Of a stretch of 64,000 nt of DNA, positions 9,501-17,448 are shown piece by piece. A model generated the notes under the pieces. That model ran no database searches. It was given only the letters and a program-made list of their open reading frames with translations, and was not told where the DNA came from. Position numbers and translations under genes: made by a program. The stretch spans positions 2,523,501 to 2,587,500 of the forward strand of contig NZ_JADALJ010000001.1 of the NCBI RefSeq assembly GCF_014876185.1, in the 5' to 3' direction. Numbering within the stretch: the stretch's first letter is position 1; each line of letters begins with the position of its first letter. The stretch comes from Rufibacter sp. LB8 (GTDB taxonomy: Bacteria; Bacteroidota; Bacteroidia; Cytophagales; Hymenobacteraceae).

Positions 9501-10908
9501 AAAAACTGTATGTCACATTTGGGCTAGTGCCTGTGATGATGGGGTTGTAAGTAAACACCCTAGAGCAACTGTTCACATCGGTAAATAGTACTTCATTTTG
9601 CGTTTGCGGACAATTTGCAATGGCAGGTGCAGTACATGGTGATACTACATTTACAGTTATAGTCTCTGTAGTAATCCCCACTGGTGTACCATTGTCTGTT
9701 GCCGTAAACGTAATTGTGTTTGTGCCCAAATTGCAAGCACTAGCGGCAATGGTGACATTGGCTGTAGAGACACTCCCATTGGTAACTGATGTAGTTACCC
9801 CACACATACCGTTGGCATTTACCGTGGTAGTAATGAACTGGCCTACTTCTGGCCCAATAAACTGGGGATTAATAGTAATAGATTGCCCAACATTTAAGTT
9901 AATGATATTGTTCTGAGGAAACCCGCTAGAGGAAGGCTCTATATTGCCGGCATTGCTAACATTGAAGTTTGAGCATAAGCCATTCAAATAATAAAGTCCG
10001 TCAAAGTTACCCCCTGGGCCATCGTAGGAGCTATTAGGATGCAGGAATCTACCTATCTGTACATAGTTTGACCCGTTGCCGTGGTTAATACCCACCGTTG
10101 CCGGGGCTCCGGTTGACGCCGTACCATAAGCCCACTGAATGTTTTGGTGGTTCAGGGCCACATTTCGCCCAAAGCCTAACAAAGGATCTGTGCCGTTTGT
10201 CAGGATAATCTGAAAGGTGTTGCTACCTGCTCCATTTCCATAAGGCCCTACGCCGTCCCACGTAACTATAATATTACCAGCAGTCTGCTTGAAATAAATC
10301 TGTCCCCGTACGTTTGTGTCAACATCACCCCAAAAAGCGGCAACCATGGGCACATGAAATGGAAAACCAGATGGGTTATAGGCGTATTCTGGTGCAACAA
10401 AGGTCAAATTCCCATTTGTATTAATGTAAACTTGATTATAAGTGGTGCCATACAGGTTAAAATTGAAACCTAAGGCTACTGGCCCATAAGATCCATCATC
10501 ATTTTTGGGTACGGCTGTATAACTTCCATCGCGCGGAATAAAGCACGAGCTGGCCAATGCACCTACTGAAGTGTTAGTAAAAGCACCCGCGAAAAGCCCC
10601 CCTAAGGGATTGCTGCTCGCAAACGAAGGTGACAATCTTCCAACCTCTGGAATCGAGGCAGTTCTAGCCTTGCTCTCCTTAGTGGTTCTATAGGTAGGGT
10701 CTAATAAAGCTGGGTCAATTACTTGGGCTTGTGAAAAACTAAGCTGAGGTAGTAATACAAAAGCAAACAGGGCAAAAATGATAAATAATGATTTAAGCCT
10801 GCCTTTTATTAGGGAGTTGGAACAATAAAAATTGTCTTTCTTCAGAATAGGCACCTGCCTTTTCTGAAGAGAATCTTCTTCTAAGAAGCTTTGTAATTCT
10901 TTCATCAT
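6541..10908 (-). CDS. Secreted NIDO/HYR/C-type-lectin adhesin with T9SS sorting tail
   Basis: A 1,455-residue exported protein. A hydrophobic signal segment lies at about 38-60, unusually deep, with a 37-residue charged extension before it. A nidogen-like (NIDO) region spans about 110-290 ('INTNGNLTF', 'AAFWGDVDT'). There follow several HYR (hyalin) repeats with 'ATDNC' and 'FPVGTTTVTWT' signatures. One HYR is split by a C-type lectin domain at about 635-765 with 'WIGHTD', an EPN motif ('AGEPNNAG') of the mannose-binding type and a 'WND' calcium motif. Next come a PKD-like domain, a Cys/His stretch ('VLVCHKGQEICID') and a type A sorting domain with 'VYPNPAIGTVNI'. It is probably displayed on the surface for carbohydrate or cell adhesion. 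Ligand and exact domain edges are inferred. Confidence 0.88.
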   Translation of the reverse strand: MMKELQSFLEEDSLQKRQVPILKKDNFYCSNSLIKGRLKSLFIIFALFAFVLLPQLSFSQAQVIDPALLDPTYRTTKESKARTASIPEVGRLSPSFASSNPLGGLFAGAFTNTSVGALASSCFIPRDGSYTAVPKNDDGSYGPVALGFNFNLYGTTYNQVYINTNGNLTFVAPEYAYNPSGFPFHVPMVAAFWGDVDTNVRGQIYFKQTAGNIIVTWDGVGPYGNGAGSNTFQIILTNGTDPLLGFGRNVALNHQNIQWAYGTASTGAPATVGINHGNGSNYVQIGRFLHPNSSYDGPGGNFDGLYYLNGLCSNFNVSNAGNIEPSSSGFPQNNIINLNVGQSITINPQFIGPEVGQFITTTVNANGMCGVTTSVTNGSVSTANVTIAASACNLGTNTITFTATDNGTPVGITTETITVNVVSPCTAPAIANCPQTQNEVLFTDVNSCSRVFTYNPIITGTSPNVTYSFSGATSGSGAGTGSGSAFNVGQTTITITAANSCGNTSCSFVVTVVDNANPVPTLAALPTVTGQCSATVTAPTATDGCSGTITATTSGPTTFATQGTHTVTWTYTDAAGNKTTQEQTVVIKDVTPPVISGPFNITVNADPNTCGAKVTYTTPSATDNCGNGNLPTSIPGYTYKGNFGGHAYFISNTATTPEDAHAKAIALGGHLVTISNSQENAFVSAMSPFYIWIGHTDRAVEGQYKWVTSEPVSYTNWNAGEPNNAGGGQGEDWAVINWGPNGTWNDWFYTATAFYVVEFEGGAIPATQVAGIGSGNVFPVGTTTEKWQAVDAGGNVSTVSFTVTVVDNQAPVPTLATLPVVNAECSVTVTAPIALDACKGTITATTNNPLTYTAQGTYTITWTYNDGNGNSVSQSQQVVVKDVTPPVMAAPVKVTAFAEVGKCGAAVALSSPATSDNCSVASVTNNAPAFFPVGTTTVTWTVKDINGLVSTATQEVVVVDNQAPVFAAISNVAVNTDNNVCGAAVTYATPVATDNCAVTTVQIAGLPSASVFPVGATVNTFKATDASGNTSTVSFTVTVTDRQAPAFASIADVAVNTDQDVCGAMVTYVTPVATDNCEVSTVQTAGLASGSVFPVGTTTNTFVATDASGNISTISFKVTVTDKQAPYALAKNISVTLVNGSATISAADVNNGSYDACGIASMSVSRTSFDCSSVTAASTSKEYTVILTVTDVNGNVSSTTAVVTVIGTKPVTSIAVSRTDNTNTGVNTAKTIFLGYGAQSLTLTASNATSAAGATTYSWSPAAGLSSTTAANPVFTPTSAGTYTFTVTATNEFGCSSTATETITVVDARCSAGKSGRMDKVLVCHKGQEICIDASGVAAHLAHGCTIGSCSGTIAVTKSSSLSMAEATGTSTVDVYPNPAIGTVNISVSFGSNAAYTLEVYDLKGSLVTAVSAGTGTEGASKSYDLDLSKYRAGMYLVKLSTESGVITKRLVVAN

Positions 10909-11467
10909 AAAAAAATAGTTAAAGGTTTAGTAGTAGAAAAAAGAGAAAGCTCCGCCAGGCCACCATTTGGGGCAGCAAAAATTCAGTGAATGTTACTTCA
11001 CCGTAATGGGTAAGAGGAAAAGAAAAGCGTAAGTTGGGGGTAAGCTATTCCGGGGGAAGGGAATATGTATACTATTCGTACAAAGGCAGGTGCTGGCACC
11101 AGCAGAGCATTGCCAGCAACCCAACTTTATACAATTGAGAAATCCCTGATTAATGAACCAGGCTATAGCGTTTCAGTATTATAATTGGCAAAGGATAAAC
11201 GAACTTTTAGAAACCTAATAATATTTTTTATAATTAAGCGAGGCAAATAAATTTTATAAACGCTTAAATGTAAAATTATGTTTAATGAATGCAAGTTCAT
11301 TAAACATAATTTTTTATAAGTTTCCTTTAATTAGAAGCTATATTATTTGAACAATAGCCCAAGAATCCTAGTAAAGCAACATTTTCATTCACTAAGGCAT
11401 CTTTGCCCGAAAATCCCATAAATACGTTTAAAGAGGAAATAAATTTAGAATAAACAAAACTGCCTGC
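10909..11467. other. AT-rich intergenic region, no gene seen
   Basis: 559 bases between two minus-strand genes. It should hold the adhesin promoter and leader and the transcript end of the deoxyribonucleotidase gene. The only strong structure is the hairpin at 11272-11313. No open frame with coding character was found. Confidence 0.6.
11272..11313. repeat. 18-bp perfect inverted repeat (hairpin)
   Basis: AAAATTATGTTTAATGAA and its exact complement flank the loop TGCAAG. It lies 155 bases after the deoxyribonucleotidase stop and 364 bases upstream of the adhesin start. It may be an AT-rich terminator for the former or a regulatory hairpin for the latter. Confidence 0.7.
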
Positions 11468-12007
11468 CTACAGCAACTTCTCCGCCACTTCCTGCCAGGT
11501 GCTCACGCGCTCAAACTCGGTGAGGTTGACGTTGTGCGGCGAGGAGAAGAGCAGTTTACGGTCCCCGCTAAAGGTGCGCAGGTTCTTGGGCCGGTCGTCA
11601 ATCATGATATCGGCGCCTATGATGCTTTTGTCGCCGCAGAGCACGTAGTTCTGCCAGCCAATAAACGGAAAATGGTCATGCAGCCAGTCAAACTTGTCAA
11701 TGAGTGAATTCCGGAACTCCATGCCCGCGCTCACAATAAAGACATCGTACTTCTCGGTGAGCGCTTTTATGACTTCCTGGCTGCCGGGAATGACCTTCAA
11801 ATCTCTGAAAAATCCTTCGGCGTTGTTGTATTCCCAGACTTTGTCTTTGTGCTCTGCGGGCACGCACTCATACACTTCCTTGCCGTGCAGTTGCTCCAGC
11901 GTAAGGTTCAGGGCGCAGTCGCGGTTATAGAGGTCAATGAACTTGGCTATGGGGTCGGCCATGACTTCATCCATGTCAATGGCTATCTTTTTCTTGGTTG
12001 GCTGCAT
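11468..12007 (-). CDS. 5'(3')-deoxyribonucleotidase (HAD superfamily, NT5C-type)
   Basis: 179 residues. The N-terminal 'IAIDMDEVMAD' supplies the HAD nucleophile Asp11 and the acid/base Asp13. Later 'VFIVSAGMEF' gives motif II, and 'IIGADIMIDDRPKNL' contains the motif IV acidic pair. This pattern and length match the NT5C deoxyribonucleotidase family, which dephosphorylates deoxynucleoside monophosphates and so balances dNTP pools. Cytoplasmic. It is divergent from the omega-amidase gene, with a 113-base shared promoter region. Substrate is inferred from the family. Confidence 0.8.
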   Translation of the reverse strand: MQPTKKKIAIDMDEVMADPIAKFIDLYNRDCALNLTLEQLHGKEVYECVPAEHKDKVWEYNNAEGFFRDLKVIPGSQEVIKALTEKYDVFIVSAGMEFRNSLIDKFDWLHDHFPFIGWQNYVLCGDKSIIGADIMIDDRPKNLRTFSGDRKLLFSSPHNVNLTEFERVSTWQEVAEKLL

Positions 12008-12120
12008 TTGGGTATTCTTGGTGAACGTTCTCTATCTTTATCGGGAATAAGAAAAGGAAGTTTCTGATTCTGAAATATTGACCCCTAATTCTTGATTCCC
12101 CATTCTTAATTCTTAAGTAA

Positions 12121-12894
12121 ATGACCGATTTGCGCGTTTCCTTGATCCAAGCCGACTTAAAATGGCACGATGCCGCCGCCAACCGCGCTCTTTTTGAGGA
12201 GAAAATACAGCAACTCCCCGCCACCGACTTAGTGGTCTTGCCCGAAATGTTCACCACTGGTTTCAGCATGGACGCTCCGGCGCTGGCCGAGGAAATGGAC
12301 GGCCCCACCGTGACCTGGCTTAAACAGGTGGCGCAGCAAACCCAGGCGGTGGTCATGGGCAGCGCAATCATCAAAGACCAGGGAAACTACTATAACCGCC
12401 TGCTCTGGGTACGGCCAGACGGCTCGCTGGAAACCTATGACAAGCGCCACCTCTTCCGGATGGCCGGCGAATGCGAGGCCTATACGCCCGGTAATCAAAA
12501 GCTGATTGTGGAGTTAAACGGCTGGAAAATCTGCCCGCTGGTGTGCTATGATTTGCGGTTCCCGGTGTGGGCGCGCAACACGCCCTTGCACTATGATGTG
12601 CTCATTTACATAGCCAGCTGGCCCAACAAACGCCGCCTGGCCTGGCAGACCTTGCTCCGGGCCCGCGCCATTGAGAACCTGGCCTTTTGCCTGGGCGTGA
12701 ACCGCGTAGGCACCGACGCCAACGGCCACCTTTACGCCGGCGACACCGCCGCCTACAATTTACTGGGTGAGGAGCTCTACCATTCAGAACACGAAGAAGC
12801 GTTCACCACCATTACCCTGTCCCGCGCCCATTTAGAGGAAACTCGTAAAAAACTTCCCTGGGATGTAGACGCCGATGCCTTTACAATTCTGTAA
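12121..12894 (+). CDS. yafV: Omega-amidase, nitrilase superfamily (YafV/Nit2-like)
   Basis: 257 residues with the full nitrilase triad: Glu42 ('VLPEMFTTGF'), Lys108 ('TYDKRHLF') and Cys142 ('LVCYDLRFPVW'). Length and the 'SGxMD'-type N-terminal region match YafV omega-amidases, which hydrolyse alpha-ketoglutaramate or alpha-ketosuccinamate to 2-oxoacid and ammonia. These repair the side products of glutamine transaminases. The YbdL-like aminotransferase at 5272-6420 is a natural partner, although not in an operon with it. A near-consensus -7 box TATCTTTA lies at 12033-12040, but leaves an 80-base leader. Confidence 0.87.
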   Translation: MTDLRVSLIQADLKWHDAAANRALFEEKIQQLPATDLVVLPEMFTTGFSMDAPALAEEMDGPTVTWLKQVAQQTQAVVMGSAIIKDQGNYYNRLLWVRPDGSLETYDKRHLFRMAGECEAYTPGNQKLIVELNGWKICPLVCYDLRFPVWARNTPLHYDVLIYIASWPNKRRLAWQTLLRARAIENLAFCLGVNRVGTDANGHLYAGDTAAYNLLGEELYHSEHEEAFTTITLSRAHLEETRKKLPWDVDADAFTIL

Positions 12895-12925
12895 TTCTAA
12901 ATAGCCTCAGGATCTAATCAGAATT

Positions 12926-12967
12926 CCCGTTTTTGGCTTCATTTTCAGAAATGAGCCCGAAAACGGG
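12926..12967. repeat. Dispersed palindrome, copy 6
   Basis: CCCGTTTTTGGCTTCATTT arm and complementary right arm, 31 bases after the omega-amidase stop. Confidence 0.85.
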
Positions 12968-12984
12968 ATTATCACTTTACTTTT

Positions 12985-13010
12985 GTCATTCTGAGCTTGC
13001 CGAAGAATCT
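12985..13010. repeat. Single copy of a CATTCTGAGCTTG...GAAGAATC element
   Basis: GTCATTCTGAGCTTGCCGAA followed by GAATCT resembles a short repeat I recall as common between genes in Bacteroidota. Only one copy is in this window, so the repeat status comes from memory. Confidence 0.4.
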
Positions 13011-13380
13011 AACGAAGACACAATTAGCAGCTGCCTACCTCAAGCACCTCCGTCGTTGTTATTACTCGCCGTTGTTGGTGTTCATAGGGGCCAACAATCA
13101 AGACTACGGTTCCAGCTGCTTTTTTGCACGCAGTTTGCTTTCCTTCCAAATTTCTGCTTACTCCTGAGTTCTACAAGACGGCTCATTCCATAGCCGGGCT
13201 CCGAGCGCTCACGGCCGCGAGGCCCCGCCTTCCCCTCTCGCGCTGTACCAGCTTCCTGGCGCCTTCGCCACCCGCCTGACGGCGACGGAACCTGCTTAGG
13301 CGCTCGATGGAAAGGCTGGAAAAGGTGCTAGTTGGTAGGCAGTCTTCGTTTTGGGTATAAAACAATGCCGCCAGCTCAAA

Positions 13381-13413
13381 AGACCTCACAGGTTTCCAAA
13401 ACCTGTGAGGTCT
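13381..13413. repeat. AGACCTCACAGGTTT palindrome, copy 1
   Basis: 15-base arms AGACCTCACAGGTTT and its complement around a very short loop. A second copy is at 17396-17428. Confidence 0.75.
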
Positions 13414-13422
13414 GCGCCAATT

Positions 13423-13461
13423 ACGTTTTCGGGCTCTAAATTGGAAATGAAGCCGAAACTG
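13423..13461. repeat. Dispersed palindrome, degenerate copy 7
   Basis: Left arm ACGTTTTCGGGCTC is intact; the centre and right arm (GAAGCCGAAACTGG) have diverged. Confidence 0.65.
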
Positions 13462-13479
13462 GCAATGCGCGTGCCGGTT

Positions 13480-13508
13480 GTAGAGACCAGGCACTGCCTT
13501 GTCTCTAC
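13480..13508. repeat. GTAGAGACCAGGCACTGCC palindrome, copy 1
   Basis: 29-base palindrome reading as the reverse complement of those at 17206 and 25159, with tips GTAGAGAC / GTCTCTAC. Confidence 0.75.
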
Positions 13509-13593
13509 TGTGGAGGAACCGACAGACGCTTGCTCAAAAGACCTCGTAGTGTGCGCAGCTCCTACGAGTGTCTCCGCCATTGTCCGCCAGTTC

Positions 13594-15819
13594 CTACCGC
13601 TGTAGCAACAGTTTATGCGTGGAAGTTTGACCGCTGGGCAACGTGACGCGCAGGAGATAGAAACCATCAGGCAAATGCTGCACGTCTAGCTGTTGGGTTT
13701 CCTGCGAAGCGGTTTTGTCTTGTAACACCTTGGTGCCGGTGAGCGTGAATAATTGAAGAGTGGCCGCCTGCGGAGTCTGCACCTGTACAAAACCTTGCGC
13801 GGGGTTGGGGAACACCAACACCTGTTTCGCAAGCTCCTGGTCACGTGCGCTCAAGGGGTGTGACAACACTTGCCAATGCTTCAATCCGCCCGCGTGGGTG
13901 CCTAGAATCACGGTTGGCCGCGCGTTTACCAGTTGTTGCAAATTTCCGGAAGTGATGAAATTCCCAGGACCCAGCAAAGCCGGCTTGTAATCAAACTGCA
14001 GTTCATCCCAAAGCACATTTTCCTGCACCGGGAAAGTCCCCGACAATTGGGCCGTGAAATCTGGGTAGAGGTTTAACTGCCCGCTGTCATCGGTGGTGAG
14101 TAAATCCGGGATAGTGTTCTGGTCTAAGTGGGCGATGTGAAGTTGCAGTCTTCGTTTCACAGAATTCGCCGCAAGGCCGCCCAGCGCATCTGAGACCAAG
14201 GCCCAAACCGGCGAAGTGGACGTGCCTGTGTTCCGGTAATAATGCAACGCGCCAGAAGACCGGCCCACTAACAAATCCAGGGTTCCGTTTTGGTCTACAT
14301 CATACAGATACGGCGTGTCTCCTCTTGTAAAAGTAACCCCGGTGAGGCGCACGGCCGCCGCTGAAAACTGGGCTGGCTGCTGCGCCGCGGCTTGGTTCAG
14401 GAGATAATGGAATTCCTGCGTGGTGGTGGCGGGGTTATAAGCGCTGTAGGCTAAATCTATGGCCCCGTCTTGGTTAAGGTCTACTAACTGGGGCTTCAGG
14501 TTCAGCAATTTCTGGCTCGCAAAACCAAGGTAATCTGTGTTCACCAGTTCAAACTGCGGCTGACTGCCCGTGCCTTTGTTCTGAAAAAGCGTGAGCGACG
14601 CGGCATATTGGGTGCCGTTCAGGAGCGCGGTGTTGCCCACCAACAAGTCTAGTGTATTGCCGCCGGTAAGCGCACCTAAGGCGGGCGCGGCACCTTCGCC
14701 CAAATCTACCATTTGGTGTTGCAGGAACGGCTGTTTGGCACCAGTAAACCTTGGCAGAATAGCAGTGCCCGTGTTGGCGTACACCCACGTAGAGCTCGCC
14801 AAATTGACGTTCTGGTGCGAATTAGAGGTGGCGTTGGGCGCTACCACCAAGTCTGGGATTCCGTCAAACGTGACATCTAAATAATACGCCGCCGGAAAAA
14901 CGCTGAACTGGTTGCCCGTAATATCTGGCGGAAGATTGTATTGCGCGCTGGAAATCCTAGGTTGAAGATTACTGCCAATGTTCATCAAACTCACTAAATC
15001 TGGGCAATCGTCATGGCCTACTACTAAATCCAAAACGCCGTTGGCATCTACATCTAGCGGCAGCACGCTAGAACCGCCAATGTGCTGTACCGCCGGACAA
15101 GAATCTCCGTTAAACGCATACTTGTTGCAAGAACCTATGCACCGGCTCACGTCTCCCCAATTAGAACTGGCTTTGGTGAATTTCATTTGTGCTGCGGGTA
15201 GATTTTGCTCCTGCTGCATATTCTGGAAATATTCCAGCCGAAGCCCCCCAGACCATTCCCAAAGCAGCAAATCCAAATCGCCGTCTTTTTCCATGTCTGT
15301 GATAGCGGGCAAGTCTTCAGCGCCAACCACTAAGTTCACGTCTATGTTATAAAAAAGCACCGGGTGTGTTAAGTCGAAAGTAGGGGTGCCGGTGCCCGAG
15401 GTGTTCCGGTAGACTTTCATGCCCAGGTTAGAGGCGGTAAACAAATCCGGCGCGCCGTCGCGGTCATAGTCCCGGAGCAGGGCAAATACCTGCAACTCCT
15501 TCGGGAAGGCTTTTTCATAAGCAGGCGCGTGTTGGTAGGCCCATTGCCCGTTGGTCTGTACCGCCAAAAATGTGGTCACGCGCCGCGAACTCCTATCAAA
15601 GACAAACAAATCCTGCTGGCCGTCGTGGTTCAGATCAATGGCCGAGAATTGCGGACTGTTGAAGCCGCCGGCCCAGGGCATGGGCAAAATCTGGTCCTGC
15701 ACGCGCACGGCCGGGCCGGCGGTTTCCTGGAACCTGATGGCGTGCTGGGCCCAGGCAGATTGCGTGACCGCGGCCATGCAACTTATGAAAAAGGCTAGTA
15801 CCTTTACTTTACGGTTCAT
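13594..15819 (-). CDS. Secreted VCBS/FG-GAP repeat protein with T9SS sorting tail
   Basis: 741 residues. A signal peptide (MNRKVKVLAFFISCMAAV, cleavage after 'SAWA') is followed by about eight FG-GAP/VCBS repeats with calcium-loop signatures such as 'DLNHDGQQDLFVF', 'DYDRDGAPDLF', 'DVDANGVLDLVV', 'DLNQDGAIDLAY' and 'DVDQNGTLDLLV', which build an integrin-like propeller. The final 80 residues ('VFPNPAQGFVQVQT', 'LPDGFYLLRV') are a type A T9SS sorting domain. It is exported and probably surface-bound; the ligand is unknown. It is divergent from murF, only 39 bases apart. Confidence 0.87.
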   Translation of the reverse strand: MNRKVKVLAFFISCMAAVTQSAWAQHAIRFQETAGPAVRVQDQILPMPWAGGFNSPQFSAIDLNHDGQQDLFVFDRSSRRVTTFLAVQTNGQWAYQHAPAYEKAFPKELQVFALLRDYDRDGAPDLFTASNLGMKVYRNTSGTGTPTFDLTHPVLFYNIDVNLVVGAEDLPAITDMEKDGDLDLLLWEWSGGLRLEYFQNMQQEQNLPAAQMKFTKASSNWGDVSRCIGSCNKYAFNGDSCPAVQHIGGSSVLPLDVDANGVLDLVVGHDDCPDLVSLMNIGSNLQPRISSAQYNLPPDITGNQFSVFPAAYYLDVTFDGIPDLVVAPNATSNSHQNVNLASSTWVYANTGTAILPRFTGAKQPFLQHQMVDLGEGAAPALGALTGGNTLDLLVGNTALLNGTQYAASLTLFQNKGTGSQPQFELVNTDYLGFASQKLLNLKPQLVDLNQDGAIDLAYSAYNPATTTQEFHYLLNQAAAQQPAQFSAAAVRLTGVTFTRGDTPYLYDVDQNGTLDLLVGRSSGALHYYRNTGTSTSPVWALVSDALGGLAANSVKRRLQLHIAHLDQNTIPDLLTTDDSGQLNLYPDFTAQLSGTFPVQENVLWDELQFDYKPALLGPGNFITSGNLQQLVNARPTVILGTHAGGLKHWQVLSHPLSARDQELAKQVLVFPNPAQGFVQVQTPQAATLQLFTLTGTKVLQDKTASQETQQLDVQHLPDGFYLLRVTLPSGQTSTHKLLLQR

Positions 15820-15858
15820 CCGTAGTGATTATCTGATGTGAACAATACTTCTATTTCT

Positions 15859-17145
15859 ATGACGGAGCCCCTAGAGCACCTTTATCAAAAGTACCTGGAA
15901 TGCCGGAAAGTAAGCACAGATTCGCGCGCCGCGAAAGAAAACACGCTTTTCTTTGCCCTGGACGGACCTAATTTCAAAGGCAGCCAGTTCGCGCAGCAGG
16001 CCCTGGACAAAGGCGCCCGCTATGCGGTGGTGCAGGACCCAGCCATCACCGGCCCCAACATTGTACAGGTGCCAGACACGCTGAAAGCCTTGCAGGAACT
16101 GGCCTTGCATCATAGAAAACAACTGACCATTCCGTTTATAGGCATTACGGGTTCAAACGGAAAAACCACCACCAAAGAACTCATCAATGCGGTGTTGATC
16201 CAGAAATACAACGTGCTTTGCACCATCGGCAACCTCAACAACCACATTGGCGTGCCGCTCACCCTGCTCAGTATTCAGCCTGAGCACGAGTTAGCCATCA
16301 TTGAGATGGGCGCCAACCACCCCGGCGACATTGCCGAACTCTGCTCCTATGCCCTGCCCACGCACGGCCTCATCACCAATATTGGGAAGGCGCATTTAGA
16401 GGGCTTCGGGGATTTGGAGGGCGTAGCCCGCACCAAAAGCGAACTCTACCTGCACTTAGACAAAACCGATGGCACCGTGTTCGTCAATACGTCTAACGAA
16501 CATCTGATGCGCATGGTACGCCGCTTGGCCAATAAAGTCACGTATTACCAGCCGGAAGATACTTACAGCGCCACCCTGCTCCAGGCCGCGCCGCAGGTCT
16601 TCTACCGGGCCGCCAACGGTGATGAGGTTCACACGCACCTCATGGGTTCCTACAATTTTGAGAACATGGCCGCCGCCGCTTGTATTGGGCAGTATTTTGG
16701 GGTGCCGCACGCAGACATCAATGCCGCCATTGCCGCCTACGCGCCTGTGAACAACCGTTCGCAGATTGTCAAGAAAGACACCAACACCATTCTGCTGGAT
16801 GCCTACAATGCCAACCCCAGTTCCATGGCCGCCGCCGTCAGCAACTTCGCCATCATGGCCGGCGACCAAAAGGTAGTCATCTTAGGCGATATGCTGGAAA
16901 TGGGCCAGGAAAGCGAAGCCGAACACAAATTACTTGGAAATCAGGTGGCCAATTTAGGTTTTTCTGAAGTTTTCCTCTGCGGAAAAGAGATGCGCTACGC
17001 CGCCGAAGAACACCCGGAGTTCCGCTACTTTGCCGAGAAAAGCGCCCTGCAGCAATGGCTCCAGGACCACCCCATCAGGAACAGCCACGTGCTGGTGAAA
17101 GGCTCCCGCGGCATTGGCCTGGAAACCGTGGTGGACTTGCTGTAG
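15859..17145 (+). CDS. murF: UDP-N-acetylmuramoyl-tripeptide--D-alanyl-D-alanine ligase
   Basis: About 428 residues with Mur ligase features: the substrate-domain motif 'VSTDSRAAKENTLFFAL', the ATP-binding loop 'GITGSNGKTTTKEL', 'IGNLNNHIGVPLT', 'IIEMGANHPGDI' and 'LLDAYNANPSSM' typical of MurF. It adds D-Ala-D-Ala to the UDP-MurNAc-tripeptide in the cytoplasm, the last soluble step of peptidoglycan precursor synthesis. It stands alone here, outside a mra/dcw cluster, as is usual in Bacteroidota. A GTG at 15838 is in frame, but the ATG at 15859 (MTEPLEHLYQ) fits family N-termini better. Confidence 0.92.
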   Translation: MTEPLEHLYQKYLECRKVSTDSRAAKENTLFFALDGPNFKGSQFAQQALDKGARYAVVQDPAITGPNIVQVPDTLKALQELALHHRKQLTIPFIGITGSNGKTTTKELINAVLIQKYNVLCTIGNLNNHIGVPLTLLSIQPEHELAIIEMGANHPGDIAELCSYALPTHGLITNIGKAHLEGFGDLEGVARTKSELYLHLDKTDGTVFVNTSNEHLMRMVRRLANKVTYYQPEDTYSATLLQAAPQVFYRAANGDEVHTHLMGSYNFENMAAAACIGQYFGVPHADINAAIAAYAPVNNRSQIVKKDTNTILLDAYNANPSSMAAAVSNFAIMAGDQKVVILGDMLEMGQESEAEHKLLGNQVANLGFSEVFLCGKEMRYAAEEHPEFRYFAEKSALQQWLQDHPIRNSHVLVKGSRGIGLETVVDLL

Positions 17146-17151
17146 CCGTTG

Positions 17152-17191
17152 CCGTTTTCGGGCTCATTTCTGAAAATGAAGCAGAAAACAG
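17152..17191. repeat. Dispersed palindrome, copy 8
   Basis: CCGTTTTCGGGCTCATTTC arm with a slightly diverged right arm (GAAGCAGAAAACAG), six bases after the murF stop. Confidence 0.8.
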
Positions 17192-17205
17192 ATATATGGA
17201 AATGC

Positions 17206-17234
17206 GTGGAGACAAGGCAGTGCCTGGTCTCTAC
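17206..17234. repeat. GTGGAGACAAGGCAGTGCC palindrome, copy 2
   Basis: Second copy of the GTAGAGAC family, opposite in orientation to 13480. Confidence 0.75.
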
Positions 17235-17353
17235 AAAATTATCTGCCACAAGTTACAATAGTCCTAAACTTGCGGCAGACCTATCTATTTTTGTTTTCCT
17301 GAAAGGATCTTGGTGGCAAACTAGATTGGCCTTTGCCATGTAAGAAACACCTT

Positions 17354-17392
17354 CCGTTTTCGGGCTCATTTCCAGAAACGAAGCCAAAAACG
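17354..17392. repeat. Dispersed palindrome, copy 9
   Basis: CCGTTTTCGGGCTCATTTC arm with diverged right arm (GAAGCCAAAAACG). With copy 8 and two other palindromes it fills the 303-base murF-rfbC gap, which holds no gene. Confidence 0.75.
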
Positions 17393-17395
17393 CAA

Positions 17396-17428
17396 AAACC
17401 TCACAGGTCATGGAGACCTGTGAGGTTT
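17396..17428. repeat. AAACCTCACAGGTC palindrome, copy 2 (possible terminator)
   Basis: 14-base arms AAACCTCACAGGTC / GACCTGTGAGGTTT with loop ATGGA. It lies just after the rfbC stop on the minus strand and could end that transcript. Confidence 0.7.
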
Positions 17429-17448
17429 AAAATCCAATTTAACCCAGT

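Larger units (their letters stand above)
12895..13593. other. 700-base intergenic repeat cluster, no gene seen
   Basis: Holds two copies of the 40-bp palindrome (12926, 13423), a 'TCATTCTGAGCTTGCCGAAG' element at 12986, a CTCACAGGT palindrome at 13381, a GTAGAGACCAGGC palindrome at 13480 and a GC-rich block at about 13190-13330. Open frames here run through the repeats and lack coding character, so it appears to be a sink for small repeats. Confidence 0.65.

Noticed and set aside
7192-9916. Long plus-strand open frames opposite the adhesin gene
   Set aside because: They mirror the repetitive HYR coding sequence, are Val/Thr-rich shadows and lack start sites; the minus-strand gene explains the DNA.
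12933-13605. Open frames in the 12.9-13.6 kb gap on both strands
   Set aside because: They run through several unrelated repeats and contain the peptide signatures of the palindrome, not a protein family.
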